Below the pieces are notes generated by a model, which had not been told where the DNA came from, searched no databases, and saw only the letters and a program-made list of their open reading frames with translations. A stretch of 64,000 nt of DNA. Origin: JANRKF01 sp964518725. GTDB taxonomy: Bacteria > Pseudomonadota > Alphaproteobacteria > Rickettsiales > SXRF01. A program made the translations under genes and the position numbers. This document shows, one piece after another, positions 16,953 through 24,387 of the stretch (positions are counted from its first letter, which is position 1; the number at the start of each line of letters is the position of its first letter). The stretch is from the NCBI GenBank assembly GCA_964518725.1, contig CAZFKP010000012.1, positions 11,840-75,839 of the forward strand. Direction: 5' to 3'.

Positions 16953-17232
16953 GTGCGTAAATTATCGCAAGAGCAAGTAATACACCATGATTTTGTGCAG
17001 TAGCGAGTGCGAACCAAGGGTGCGAACTGCGAACCCGGATTTTTGGGCTATCGTTAGCAAAATGGCGCGGCTTTGCCCCCCGCATACGCATTATGGCGGG
17101 GGAGGACCCGTGCCGCTTTTGGGATGATGGTGAGGCCGCTGCACCCACCCATACAGCGGCCTCAGGCGTAGGAAAGGAGTCACCAGCGCCAACCTGCGCC
17201 GACCACCAGCAGCGCAGGTATGTCGTGCATCG
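16953..17232. other. Intergenic region with two hairpins and a tiny open frame
   Basis: These 280 bp contain no recognisable gene. They hold the inverted repeat CCCCCGC/GCGGGGG (17077-17083 and 17096-17102), the long hairpin at 17131-17164, and a 16-codon minus-strand open frame at 17180-17230 whose peptide ends GAGWRW. The first part carries short repeats of the type gtgcgaac (around 17007-17035). It is likely the left flank of the mobile element. Confidence 0.5.
17131..17164. repeat. Perfect 11-bp hairpin
   Basis: TGAGGCCGCTG (17131-17141) and CAGCGGCCTCA (17154-17164) are exact reverse complements with a 12-nt loop. The stem is strong, but there is no T run on either side, so rho-independent termination is not clear. 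It lies downstream of the coiled-coil gene and could protect its 3' end or mark an element boundary. Confidence 0.6.
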
Positions 17233-17961
17233 TTAGATGATTCTTGGTTTCAGGCGTTCTTCACGCTCACGCTGCTCTTGCTCGTGATCGCGCTCTTGCC
17301 GCTGGCGGTCTTCGATGCTGTGTGCCATCGGCCTGATGCGATCCATCAGCGCGCGTGTGGGCGCTAATGCATCCTGCCATGCCAGCGCCACCTCACTGGG
17401 GTCAGGATGGGAGGCTTCACCGAGCAGCGGCTGGTTATGTTTGTAGCTGGTGAGGTTCGCATCCGCGTAGCGGGTTCGCAGTGGGGTGTGATCCCATATG
17501 GTGTGGAAGGTTCGCGCCACCTGCAGCACGTCCTGCAGCGGAGCGCAAAGATGCTTGAGTTCAGCATCCAACGTATCCATGGCATGCAGCGAGAACTCAC
17601 GACAGGCGGTGATCAGTTGCGCGTGTGCGTCCACAATCGCATCCTCCTGATCGAGCTTTTTCTGGCGCAGCGATTTTGCGGCTGATTGCAGTTTACGCTG
17701 CTCTGCATGCAGTGCCTGCAACTCATCCTGTGTTTTGGATAGCTTGGCGTTGTCGGGTTTACGTTTGAGTAGTGCGTCCGCCTCCATATCGCCCAGCGTA
17801 TCTTCCAGCGCGGGGATTTCTTGGGTGATGGCGGAGAGTCGCTCGTCAACGCTGCTGATGGCGTAATCAATACGACGGTTTTCATCTATCATATCGCCAG
17901 CGTGTTTCATGGCGGTGGTGAGATAATCGGGTAGTGCGGGTTTGGTATAGTCGATGGTCAT
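17233..17961 (-). CDS. Coiled-coil protein of unknown function (mobile element)
   Basis: A 242-residue protein that I do not recognise. Residues about 25-120 are a long charged helix region rich in Lys, Glu, Gln and Leu, predicted by eye as coiled coil. The C-terminus (about 215-242) is another charged segment with repeated QERDHEQEQREREERL-like residues. There is no signal peptide, membrane segment or nucleotide-binding motif. The ATG at 17961 is chosen because ATGAGG precedes it and because an earlier start would run through the palindrome at 18034-18071, which looks regulatory. Coiled-coil proteins next to replication genes on plasmids can help partition or regulate copy number; that is only a suggestion here. 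Confidence 0.6.
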   Translation of the reverse strand: MTIDYTKPALPDYLTTAMKHAGDMIDENRRIDYAISSVDERLSAITQEIPALEDTLGDMEADALLKRKPDNAKLSKTQDELQALHAEQRKLQSAAKSLRQKKLDQEDAIVDAHAQLITACREFSLHAMDTLDAELKHLCAPLQDVLQVARTFHTIWDHTPLRTRYADANLTSYKHNQPLLGEASHPDPSEVALAWQDALAPTRALMDRIRPMAHSIEDRQRQERDHEQEQREREERLKPRII

Positions 17962-18033
17962 AAATGCCTCATGAGAAAATGTTGGTAAAAATATGTGTGA
18001 TGTTTTCATGAGGCGGTGCACGCGCAGAAGATT

Positions 18034-18071
18034 CATATATGCCTGCCAGTATGTGCTGGCTGGCATATATG
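18034..18071. promoter_or_regulatory. Long palindrome, probable operator or recombination/partition site
   Basis: The 16-nt arm at 18034-18049 (CATATATGCCTGCCAG) is the reverse complement of 18056-18071 except at one position, with a 6-nt spacer. It lies 73 bp upstream of the coiled-coil gene start. Symmetry of this length usually marks a dimeric DNA-binding protein site. Confidence 0.6.
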
Positions 18072-18105
18072 TAATATAGGAGCTGAGTGGACAAACTTAT
18101 TGAGG

Positions 18106-18256
18106 GTATGTTTACCCCATCATAACCCAAGCCACAGGCGGGTTTGCGGTATGTTTGCCCACGCCCCAAAATAAGTTCGCCCATGGGTAAACTTGTTTGC
18201 GTAACATTACAGCAGGTTAGCGGGGGAAAACTTCCAACTATGTTGTATGTTTCACC
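18106..18256. repeat. Cluster of GTATGTTT(A/G)CCC-type repeats
   Basis: GTATGTTTACCC at 18106-18117, GTATGTTTGCCC at 18149-18160 and GTATGTTTCACC at 18245-18256 are direct copies. GGGTAAAC (18185-18192) is an inverted copy and is part of the palindrome 18173-18194. Spacings of 43 and 96 bp are not regular. The arrangement resembles iterons or a multi-copy operator next to a replication gene. Confidence 0.5.
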
Positions 18257-18276
18257 GTCATGGCTTCGCAGGGGAA

Positions 18277-20469
18277 TCATGTTACACCTCCTGCATCATA
18301 CTGCCAGCGATGCACCTTATCATCGCCGAGCGTAAAGACCTGACCACTACGCGCGCAGCGATAATGTGTCGGCAGATACTGAACATCGCCGCTCTCGTGA
18401 TGCATGCCTTCAACGCAGAGATAGCCGTATTTGGAGCGGGTTTTTGGCAGGTCATACTGCGCGGCGTGATCGTTGCTGATCAGGCGGATGTAGCCTTGCG
18501 TTTCATATTGGCGGATGAGCGCACGGATGGTTTTACCTGCGCCCAGCCCCATGCGCCCCGCAAGCGTGTCACTCAGTGATTCGGCGTTATACAACCTGCC
18601 GCATAGGGCTTCTTCATAAAGAAAGGTGAGGATGTTGTAGCGGCGGCGCGATTGTTCTTCATCGTTGCGTTGCCCCCATTGCTGGCGGATCAGGCGAATG
18701 TCATGCTGGTCAAACTGCTGCCACACACCGTCTTTTTTGATGAAGCTGCAGGTGGGCATCGGCGCGCCGTAACGCAGATCAAACCAGCAGGTGATGCCGT
18801 GATGGTCATCGTGCTTTGCCTTGCCCATGACGGTGAGTGCTGAGGGATAGGACAGCATGGCACCACCACCCGAAATCGCTGCCATCGGGTCTTCGGTGAG
18901 GGTTTTTTCGGTGATTTTATTGGTGTGATGAACCAACACCAATCCTGCCTGCGGGTTGGTGAGTGCGAGCAGTTTTTCCAGCCGCAGCCGAAAGAACGCC
19001 ACCAGCTCGGCATTCACATCCCCAGCGGCAAGCCCCGCCTGATAGATATTGCGGAACGGGTCGAGCGCGATGATGTCCACCGCATTGCCACAATGTTCAT
19101 TTACGGCTCTGGCAATCGCCTCAACGCCAGCTTCATCCAGCTGAAAATGAAACCGCGAAGTCATCACCAGATTATCCAGCCCCAGCGTAAACGCCATCGC
19201 TTGCGGTGCGGTGATATGGCGGTAACGCTCCTGCAGATAGGGCTGCTCCAGCTCGGCCTGTGCGTAGAAGATGCGTAAGGGACGGCTCACACCAAAACAC
19301 AGAAAGTTCAATCCCGCCGCCGCATGGCTGAATAGCGACAGCAAAAAGTCACTCTTGCCCACCTTGGGCGGGCCAGCGATCAGCCATAACCCACCCGGTG
19401 TCAATATGCGCGGGCTGATAATATCCTCTGGCAATGGCGAGGGATGCTGCAGCGAATGCCGTGCAGAAAAACACTCCACATGATGATGCGTGGGCTGCTT
19501 GGGCGCGCCATGTTCAGCGCAGTGTTTTTGCCACAATCGTTCAATCTCCGCCTGCACCCGCGCTTCCGGCCATGGCGGCGACAGGCAGGCGGTATTATAG
19601 GCGTGGATTTCTTCTTCGGCCTGCGCCTGTGTAATCTGCCCTTCATGCCAGCGCCTTAGCCAATGACCGATGACACGGCTGATGCCTTCAAACCGCGTCC
19701 AATTGTCTACCCCATGTTCACGCACACGGTGCGTCAGCACGTTGTTGATGGTCGGTTTTGTGCTGGGAACAGTGGGTGGTGGATGATCGCGCCACGGCAT
19801 GGCAAGCGCACGTGACATCAAATCCGCCAAATCATATTCATGGGCAGATTGCTCCCTGATATGCACGATTTTGGCAGTGCCATGTTTGCGGTAAATAGAC
19901 CCTGCGAGACGAATGGGCTGATGCGCGGAGGAAAAATGTCTGTCACCTCCCGCTTTTTCTGCGAGCATGAGCCGTAGCGAGAGCAACAGACGCAAATGAT
20001 CCGCTGCCGCAGGTTCTTTGAGCTTCCAATAGAGATGGAGTTTTTTCTGCCCTTGCTCGGTAACGCCGCCAGATTCCACCACCAGCGATGGTGTGCCGAT
20101 ATGCTCGCACAGAAACAGGCGTTTTGCTTCCACATCGCCATCGTCAATATCGACCAGCACGCACTGCATCTGCTGAATATCAGTCGCACCCGCCTTGCCA
20201 CGCTCTGCCACCGTTCCTGGTATCACGTAACACGCCAGCCCCTTTGCCGAAGCCTGTTCACAGAAACGCAATACTGATATGTGTAGATCATCGTCACATG
20301 CGACCCAGCGGAGGTAGGGTTTTGCATTGTCATTGCCCTTTTCTGAAAACGCCCGCAGTGCCACAAATCCGCTGCAGCTAACGAACAGCAGATCGAGATG
20401 CGCTGCGAGTTGTTGCGCGTTGATGCTTACTGTTTCGCTGTCAATGGGCGGGGGAAGGTACATGAGCAT
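18277..20469 (-). CDS. Primase-like / RepA-type helicase fusion protein
   Basis: A 730-residue protein with two enzyme-like parts. The N-terminal part (about 1-230) resembles the RepB/primase-polymerase-like domain of plasmids and islands: QCVLVDIDDGD (about 102-112), PSLVVESGGV, KKLHLYWKL and HQPIRLAGSIYRK. The C-terminal part is a RecA-like ATPase of the RepA/AAA_25 kind with Walker A GPPKVGKS (366-373), an IIALDPFRNIYQ Walker B-like strand and LVLVHHTNK. Such fusions prime and unwind DNA for replication of the element. The last ~150 residues look like a winged-helix region. The ATG at 20469 is used; an alternative at 20463 fits the GGGGGTG stretch equally well. Confidence 0.8.
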   Translation of the reverse strand: MLMYLPPPIDSETVSINAQQLAAHLDLLFVSCSGFVALRAFSEKGNDNAKPYLRWVACDDDLHISVLRFCEQASAKGLACYVIPGTVAERGKAGATDIQQMQCVLVDIDDGDVEAKRLFLCEHIGTPSLVVESGGVTEQGQKKLHLYWKLKEPAAADHLRLLLSLRLMLAEKAGGDRHFSSAHQPIRLAGSIYRKHGTAKIVHIREQSAHEYDLADLMSRALAMPWRDHPPPTVPSTKPTINNVLTHRVREHGVDNWTRFEGISRVIGHWLRRWHEGQITQAQAEEEIHAYNTACLSPPWPEARVQAEIERLWQKHCAEHGAPKQPTHHHVECFSARHSLQHPSPLPEDIISPRILTPGGLWLIAGPPKVGKSDFLLSLFSHAAAGLNFLCFGVSRPLRIFYAQAELEQPYLQERYRHITAPQAMAFTLGLDNLVMTSRFHFQLDEAGVEAIARAVNEHCGNAVDIIALDPFRNIYQAGLAAGDVNAELVAFFRLRLEKLLALTNPQAGLVLVHHTNKITEKTLTEDPMAAISGGGAMLSYPSALTVMGKAKHDDHHGITCWFDLRYGAPMPTCSFIKKDGVWQQFDQHDIRLIRQQWGQRNDEEQSRRRYNILTFLYEEALCGRLYNAESLSDTLAGRMGLGAGKTIRALIRQYETQGYIRLISNDHAAQYDLPKTRSKYGYLCVEGMHHESGDVQYLPTHYRCARSGQVFTLGDDKVHRWQYDAGGVT

Positions 20470-20481
20470 GGCACCCCCGCA

Positions 20482-20709
20482 TCATGCGGAGATTTCTGGC
20501 TGATCGCTGAAGCGATATTCATCCGCCGTGCTACGGCAAATGCGACTACGCTCAAATGATTCCACATCTTGCAGGCGGTATTTTACCCGCCCACCGATTT
20601 TAAGGAATGCCGGGCCAACACCCTGCCAGCGCCAGCGTTCCAATGTGCGGTGGGATACGCCCAGCCTGCGTGAGAGATCAATCTGATTGAGATGCCTTGT
20701 GTCCGTCAT
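20482..20709 (-). CDS. AlpA/excisionase-like helix-turn-helix protein
   Basis: A 75-residue protein with a MerR-type winged helix: IDLSRRLGVSHRTLERWRWQ is the HTH and GPAFLKIGGRVKYRLQDVESF the wing. Proteins of this class act as excisionases or activators of integration genes on islands. It lies 12 bp upstream of the primase-helicase gene on the same strand and is probably co-transcribed with it. A pair of 10-bp direct repeats upstream (20781-20800) may be its binding site. Confidence 0.85.
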   Translation of the reverse strand: MTDTRHLNQIDLSRRLGVSHRTLERWRWQGVGPAFLKIGGRVKYRLQDVESFERSRICRSTADEYRFSDQPEISA

Positions 20710-20780
20710 GACTATGTTCCTCCGTCACTGGGTTGCGATGGAGGGCATCCTGACTGCGATCATAATCACGAAAAACTGCC

Positions 20781-20800
20781 ACGATATTACACGATATCAG
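20781..20800. promoter_or_regulatory. Tandem 10-bp direct repeat upstream of the AlpA-like gene
   Basis: ACGATATTAC and ACGATATCAG lie head to tail, exactly one helical turn apart, about 70 bp upstream of the AlpA-like start. This spacing is typical of binding sites for small HTH regulators and excisionases. Confidence 0.35.
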
Positions 20801-20806
20801 GACATT

Positions 20807-21439
20807 TCATGAGGCGATGGCTTGGGGATTCTGGCGTAGTTTTTTGCGGAACAGCCCAACATTATTGGCGATGGTGGCAACGCTTGGAATGCTGCGATCC
20901 CTGATCGTCGCTTCCGCCCAGCGGTATAAATGTTCTGCCTCGGCGTTATTGGATTTCATGTCTTTTCCCGTCTCAATGCGCCGCTGCAGTTCCGCCATTA
21001 TTTTATCCATCACGCTGGGGCGGCCAGCACGCCCAGGTGATGCGGGTGGTGATGCGAGATCACATGCTTGCTCAAACCGCTGTAATTCCTCCCGGCTGAT
21101 ACGCAGATCATCTGGCCGCACCATCAGACCTGATTGCGGCAATTTGAAAAAATCGTCGCTTCCCGCTATGCGAAAACCAAACACCATGCATCCAAGCTGG
21201 CTGAATATGCGACGGCAGGTTTCTGGGAAAAGTGCCGCATAGCCACGATACTCCATGAACCACGAACGCACCTGACCTGTCTCTCCATTCATGCGACAAA
21301 ACTCAACGTCTGTAAATGGCACCCATGCATGCGCTTCCAAATATCCATGAGTGACGTAATATTGCACATCACCCATCGTTACATGCCAACGATCGGCACA
21401 TTCACCCAACTCAAAAAACAGTTTTTCTGGTAATGGCAT
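20807..21439 (-). CDS. Mobile-element protein with N-terminal HTH-like segment
   Basis: A 210-residue protein of unknown function. The N-terminus (LGECADRWHVTMGDVQYYV, about 13-31) has the form of a MerR-like helix-turn-helix used by many island proteins. The middle part is variable, and the C-terminus has AEHLYRWAEATIRDRSIPS followed by TIANNVGLFRKKL, which looks like a second small helical DNA-binding unit. The ATG at 21439 is preferred; a GTG three codons upstream is possible. It precedes the AlpA-like gene by about 100 bp on the same strand. Placement suggests a regulatory job in the element. Confidence 0.6.
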   Translation of the reverse strand: MPLPEKLFFELGECADRWHVTMGDVQYYVTHGYLEAHAWVPFTDVEFCRMNGETGQVRSWFMEYRGYAALFPETCRRIFSQLGCMVFGFRIAGSDDFFKLPQSGLMVRPDDLRISREELQRFEQACDLASPPASPGRAGRPSVMDKIMAELQRRIETGKDMKSNNAEAEHLYRWAEATIRDRSIPSVATIANNVGLFRKKLRQNPQAIAS

Positions 21440-21543
21440 AATACGCACGCATGTGTAGTGATGATGCGTATATCATAGCAACAGCGAGTAGTGGCGGCAA
21501 TGTAAAATCATTATATAACAGCACTTTGCCGATGCGGTAAGAA

Positions 21544-21948
21544 TTACTTCGCGCCGTGAAATCCAAATCGCTGACGCTGCAAATCCCATTCGGAGGGGAA
21601 TGGATGCATCAGATCGGCGAGCTTGAGACCCCTGGGATGCGTGCCGTTCATAATGGCTTCCCGAATATCCGGCGCCAGAAAATTGAGCCGCATTACACGG
21701 GCGGTATAGGACTTATTGAGGTGATGCCGCTCGGCGAATGCCTCTAACGAGCCATACCCCCCATTTTCATACATATTCTGCCACTTCCACGCCCGTGCCA
21801 GCGCATGTATCATCACATCGTCAGGTTTTGCCGTATCCGCAATGTTTTGTGGCATGCCTTCGGGGGATAGAATCAGTTTTCTGCCACCGCGCCGCCTAAA
21901 CCGCACCGGCACGCTGATACATAATCCTTCTGATGGGTGCTTTTTCAT
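21544..21948 (-). CDS. ParB-type HTH protein coupled to the serine recombinase
   Basis: A 134-residue protein. Residues about 60-120 match the helical domain often found after site-specific serine recombinases in alphaproteobacterial elements: an HTH in AFAERHHLNKSYTARVMRLN then FLAPDIREAIMNGTHPRGLKLADLM and a final PSEWDLQRQRFGF. In other elements this domain is fused to the recombinase C-terminus. Here its ATG overlaps the recombinase stop by 4 nt (ATGA), so the two are made together and may form one complex. It probably helps recognise the attachment site. Confidence 0.7.
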   Translation of the reverse strand: MKKHPSEGLCISVPVRFRRRGGRKLILSPEGMPQNIADTAKPDDVMIHALARAWKWQNMYENGGYGSLEAFAERHHLNKSYTARVMRLNFLAPDIREAIMNGTHPRGLKLADLMHPFPSEWDLQRQRFGFHGAK

Positions 21949-23282
21949 GCCGCCACCTCACGCCGTTTGCAGATGCTGCGCGCCAATTCATCCATGCCCT
22001 GCATGTTGAGCATAATATCCACCCGATCAGGATAAATAGTGACCTCTTGCGTGAGGCTTTTGATCAGCCGCTCCTGTTCAGCGGGGAAAAGATCATCCCA
22101 CAATGTGCGGATATTTCCTAGCGCAGCGCGTATCTCATGCTCGGTAATGCGTGGGTCATGCACCACCGCTGCTTCCCATGTCTGCACTATCGCTTCAGGT
22201 GATTGTAGCGCGCCCTGCAATTGCTGCAGTACAATCTCCTCAATCTCACCCGCGCTGATGCTACCAACCGGGCATGTCAGACAGGATTTTTTGAGGTGAT
22301 TGTTTGGCACATAATAGCGATACAGTTTGCCGCGCCGCCTTGTGCTGCTCGGTGTCATGCCGGAGTCACAGCCAGCGCAACGCATCACCCCGCGCAGCGG
22401 TGCACCAATCTCGCGGCGGGTCATGTTGGCGCGCGTGCGCGGGCTTTCCTTCATCACCGCATGCACCTTGTCCCATAGGCTTCGCTCAATAATCGCCGCA
22501 TGCAGACCAGGGTAGAATTGGTCATGGTGGGTGATTTCACCGAGGTAGAGTCGGTTGTTCAGAAGCCGATAGACAAAGCCCTTATCCATCAACCGCCCTT
22601 CACGTACACGCTCCGTTTTGCTGGTATAGGTCTTGGTGCGAAACCCGCGCTCGCGTATTTCTGCCACCAGCGTGGTGATTGATTGCAATACCGCAAATCG
22701 CTGGAAGATATGGCGGATCATTTCGGCTTCCTCCTCATTCACCACCAGCTTGCGGTCTTTCACATCATAGCCCAGCGGCGGCGTGCCGCCCATCCACATG
22801 CCCTTTTTCTTCGACGCCGCAAGTTTATCGCGGATGCGCTCACCCGTAATCTCGCGCTCAAATTGAGCAAAAGAAAGCAGGATATTCAGCGTCAGCTTGC
22901 CCATCGGTGTGGTGGTGTTAAAATGCTGCGTCACCGACACGAACGTCACTCCACGTTTTTCGAACGCATCCATCAGCTTCACAAAATCGTACAGCGATCT
23001 GGACATGCGGTCGATTTTATAAACGATGATCACGTCCACCAGACCGTTATCAATATCCTTCAGCAATCGCTTGAGTGCCGGGCGTTCAATATTGCCGCCG
23101 CTGAACCCGCCATCATCATAGCGGTCAGGCAGTGCCATCCAGCCTTCCGACCGCTGGCTTTGGATATAGGCAGTGCATGCTTCATATTGTGCATCGAGGC
23201 TGTTGAATTCCTGCTCCAACCCATCCTCATGGGATTTTCGTGTGTAAATCGCGCATCGTATTTTACGTTTGATATGTGCCAT
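21945..23282 (-). CDS. Large serine site-specific recombinase
   Basis: A 445-residue recombinase of the resolvase/invertase superfamily. The catalytic domain begins CAIYTRKSHEDG with the nucleophile Ser17; other active-site arginines lie in YKIDRMSRSLYDF and REITGERIRDK. A recombinase domain follows (PPLGYDVKDRKLVVNEEEA and RLLNNRLYLGEITH), then a zinc-beta-ribbon (MRCAGCDSGM and CLTCPVG) and a C-terminal helix region. This is the integrase type that moves elements by cutting at attachment sites. The ATG at 23282 is fixed by a strong AAGGAGG; an upstream open stretch of 38 codons is not part of the protein. DUF2924 lies 10 bp upstream. Confidence 0.95.
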   Translation of the reverse strand: MAHIKRKIRCAIYTRKSHEDGLEQEFNSLDAQYEACTAYIQSQRSEGWMALPDRYDDGGFSGGNIERPALKRLLKDIDNGLVDVIIVYKIDRMSRSLYDFVKLMDAFEKRGVTFVSVTQHFNTTTPMGKLTLNILLSFAQFEREITGERIRDKLAASKKKGMWMGGTPPLGYDVKDRKLVVNEEEAEMIRHIFQRFAVLQSITTLVAEIRERGFRTKTYTSKTERVREGRLMDKGFVYRLLNNRLYLGEITHHDQFYPGLHAAIIERSLWDKVHAVMKESPRTRANMTRREIGAPLRGVMRCAGCDSGMTPSSTRRRGKLYRYYVPNNHLKKSCLTCPVGSISAGEIEEIVLQQLQGALQSPEAIVQTWEAAVVHDPRITEHEIRAALGNIRTLWDDLFPAEQERLIKSLTQEVTIYPDRVDIMLNMQGMDELARSICKRREVAA

Positions 23283-23292
23283 ATGCTCCTCC

Positions 23293-23727
23293 TTACGAAT
23301 GTTTGAGACCAAAAAATAGCGGACCCGACCACTGCGTACCCGTGATGCTGCGTGCGATGGCAGATAAACTCTTGTAACGCTTGCCGCGATATTCAAACCC
23401 GTGCGCCAGCACCATGACGTGATGTTCTTCCCCGCAATATTCGCGCATCAGGCGCGTGCCGGTGATGGGGCGATCCATGATACGTTTCGGCTTTACGTTG
23501 CAACGTTGATCCATCCGCTGGCGGGCATACAGCTCCAGCCGTTTTTCCAGCTTCCGCGAATCCACGCCATACGCCAGTTCCTGAATGCGGTATGCCAGCC
23601 GCTTGATATAATTGGATCGGTTGAAGGGCGGTGGCGGTTTTTGGTAGAGGCGTTTCCAGAGGGCTTTCATCTCTGTTGCCTCCATCTCCGGCAGTGCTGC
23701 AAGTTGTGCTAAAAGGCTCGTATCCAT
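23293..23727 (-). CDS. DUF2924 protein, recombinase partner
   Basis: A 144-residue basic protein of the DUF2924 family, recognised by EMKALWKRLYQKPPPPFNRSNYIKRLAYRIQE (split across residues about 19-50), by GTRLMREYCGEEHHVMVL and by the C-terminal FEYRGKRYKSLSAIARSITGTQWSGPLFFGL. The last segment is a small DNA-binding-like domain (RAMA-type). Genes of this family nearly always precede a serine recombinase in alphaproteobacterial mobile elements, suggesting a role as recombination directionality or accessory factor; this is not proven. The ATG at 23727 follows GAGGAAA at good spacing. Confidence 0.85.
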   Translation of the reverse strand: MDTSLLAQLAALPEMEATEMKALWKRLYQKPPPPFNRSNYIKRLAYRIQELAYGVDSRKLEKRLELYARQRMDQRCNVKPKRIMDRPITGTRLMREYCGEEHHVMVLAHGFEYRGKRYKSLSAIARSITGTQWSGPLFFGLKHS

Positions 23728-24180
23728 GGCGGTTTTCCTCGATTGAGAAGTTTCGTCATGAATGCGTGGGTAGCCGCTTGAATCCACTCTTTTACTGAGC
23801 GAATCTGCAGAATAATCAGTTGCCATGTGAGAAAAACGATGCATGGCACAAGCCTACGCAAAGGCGCGCGCCGTCACAATCTGCCATGATTGCGCGGAGT
23901 TTCTTTCTTCTCCGCAACAGGCGCGCATTATCGCCACCGCATCCGAATTGCTGAAAAGTACGCGCCTAGCAGCGCAGGAAAATCGACAACCTTAAAGTGT
24001 GTATCGCCCAGCGCAAGTACACACAAAACAGAGAATAATCGCTCTCTCATCGCAGCGTTTCGCAACCGTGAGCAAACCACCAGCCGCAGTAAAGTACACG
24101 GAAAATACCCCAAACCTCTACACAGGCTGGGCACTCCGCAACCACCTGTAATCGATTGAGAAATACCACCTGTAAAGGTC
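23728..24180. other. Right flank of the mobile element
   Basis: A 453-bp region without a convincing gene. It contains a GCGGAG/CTCCGC hairpin (23894-23915), GC-rich GGCGCGCGCC stretches and, next to the tRNA gene, two copies of ACCACCTGTAA (24141-24151 and 24165-24175). Open frames here have poor codon structure. It probably includes the junction between element and chromosome. Confidence 0.5.
24141..24175. repeat. 11-bp direct repeat beside tRNA-Ser
   Basis: ACCACCTGTAA occurs at 24141-24151 and again at 24165-24175, 24 bp apart, ending six bases from the tRNA 3' CCA. It may be part of an attachment site or the tRNA 3' trailer. Confidence 0.4.
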
Positions 24181-24268
24181 TGGCGGAGGGGATGGGATTC
24201 GAACCCACGGTACGTTGCCGTACACACGCTTTCCAAGCGGGCGCCTTAAACCACTCGGCCACCCCTCC
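24181..24268 (-). tRNA. tRNA-Ser (GGA anticodon)
   Basis: An 88-nt class II tRNA read on the minus strand. The acceptor stem GGAGGGG (24268-24262) pairs with CCCCTCC, followed by discriminator G and an encoded CCA (24183-24181). The anticodon loop is TTGGAAA with GGA at 24234-24232, flanked by CGC/GCG in the stem. There is a long variable arm (TACG-GCAA-CGTA) and the T-loop GGTTCGAATCC. It reads UCC and UCU codons. The mobile element lies on its 3' side. Confidence 0.96.
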
Positions 24269-24387
24269 GTATTACATTCCACACACCTCACAGCGAGTGG
24301 TTTATTCCTCATGCGCCGGATGGCTGGCACTCGGCAGCTCCTCCGTAGGGCATGAGACATGCCAGCGTGGCCAAGGCTTGTCAATAT

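Larger units (their letters stand above)
17962..18276. other. Origin-like / regulatory intergenic region of the mobile element
   Basis: 315 bp between the primase-helicase gene and the coiled-coil gene. No convincing gene lies here. It holds a near-perfect 38-bp palindrome (18034-18071), three copies of GTATGTTT followed by a C-rich end, and a 22-bp imperfect palindrome centred on CCCATGGG (18173-18194). Together these resemble an iteron origin or a multi-site operator. Confidence 0.55.

Noticed and set aside
17000..17120. Possible left attachment site copying the tRNA-Ser 3' end
   Set aside because: tggcgggggagga at about 17094-17106 resembles the tRNA end tggcggagggga only in part. The match is too short and GC-rich to claim as an att repeat.
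17969..18280. Open frame of 103 codons across the origin-like region
   Set aside because: It runs through a palindrome and the repeat cluster and has no ribosome-binding site. The region is better explained as regulatory DNA.
23890..24159. Plus-strand open frame of 89 codons in the right flank of the element
   Set aside because: No ribosome-binding site and no family likeness. Codon use is poor and it ends within the direct repeats near tRNA-Ser.
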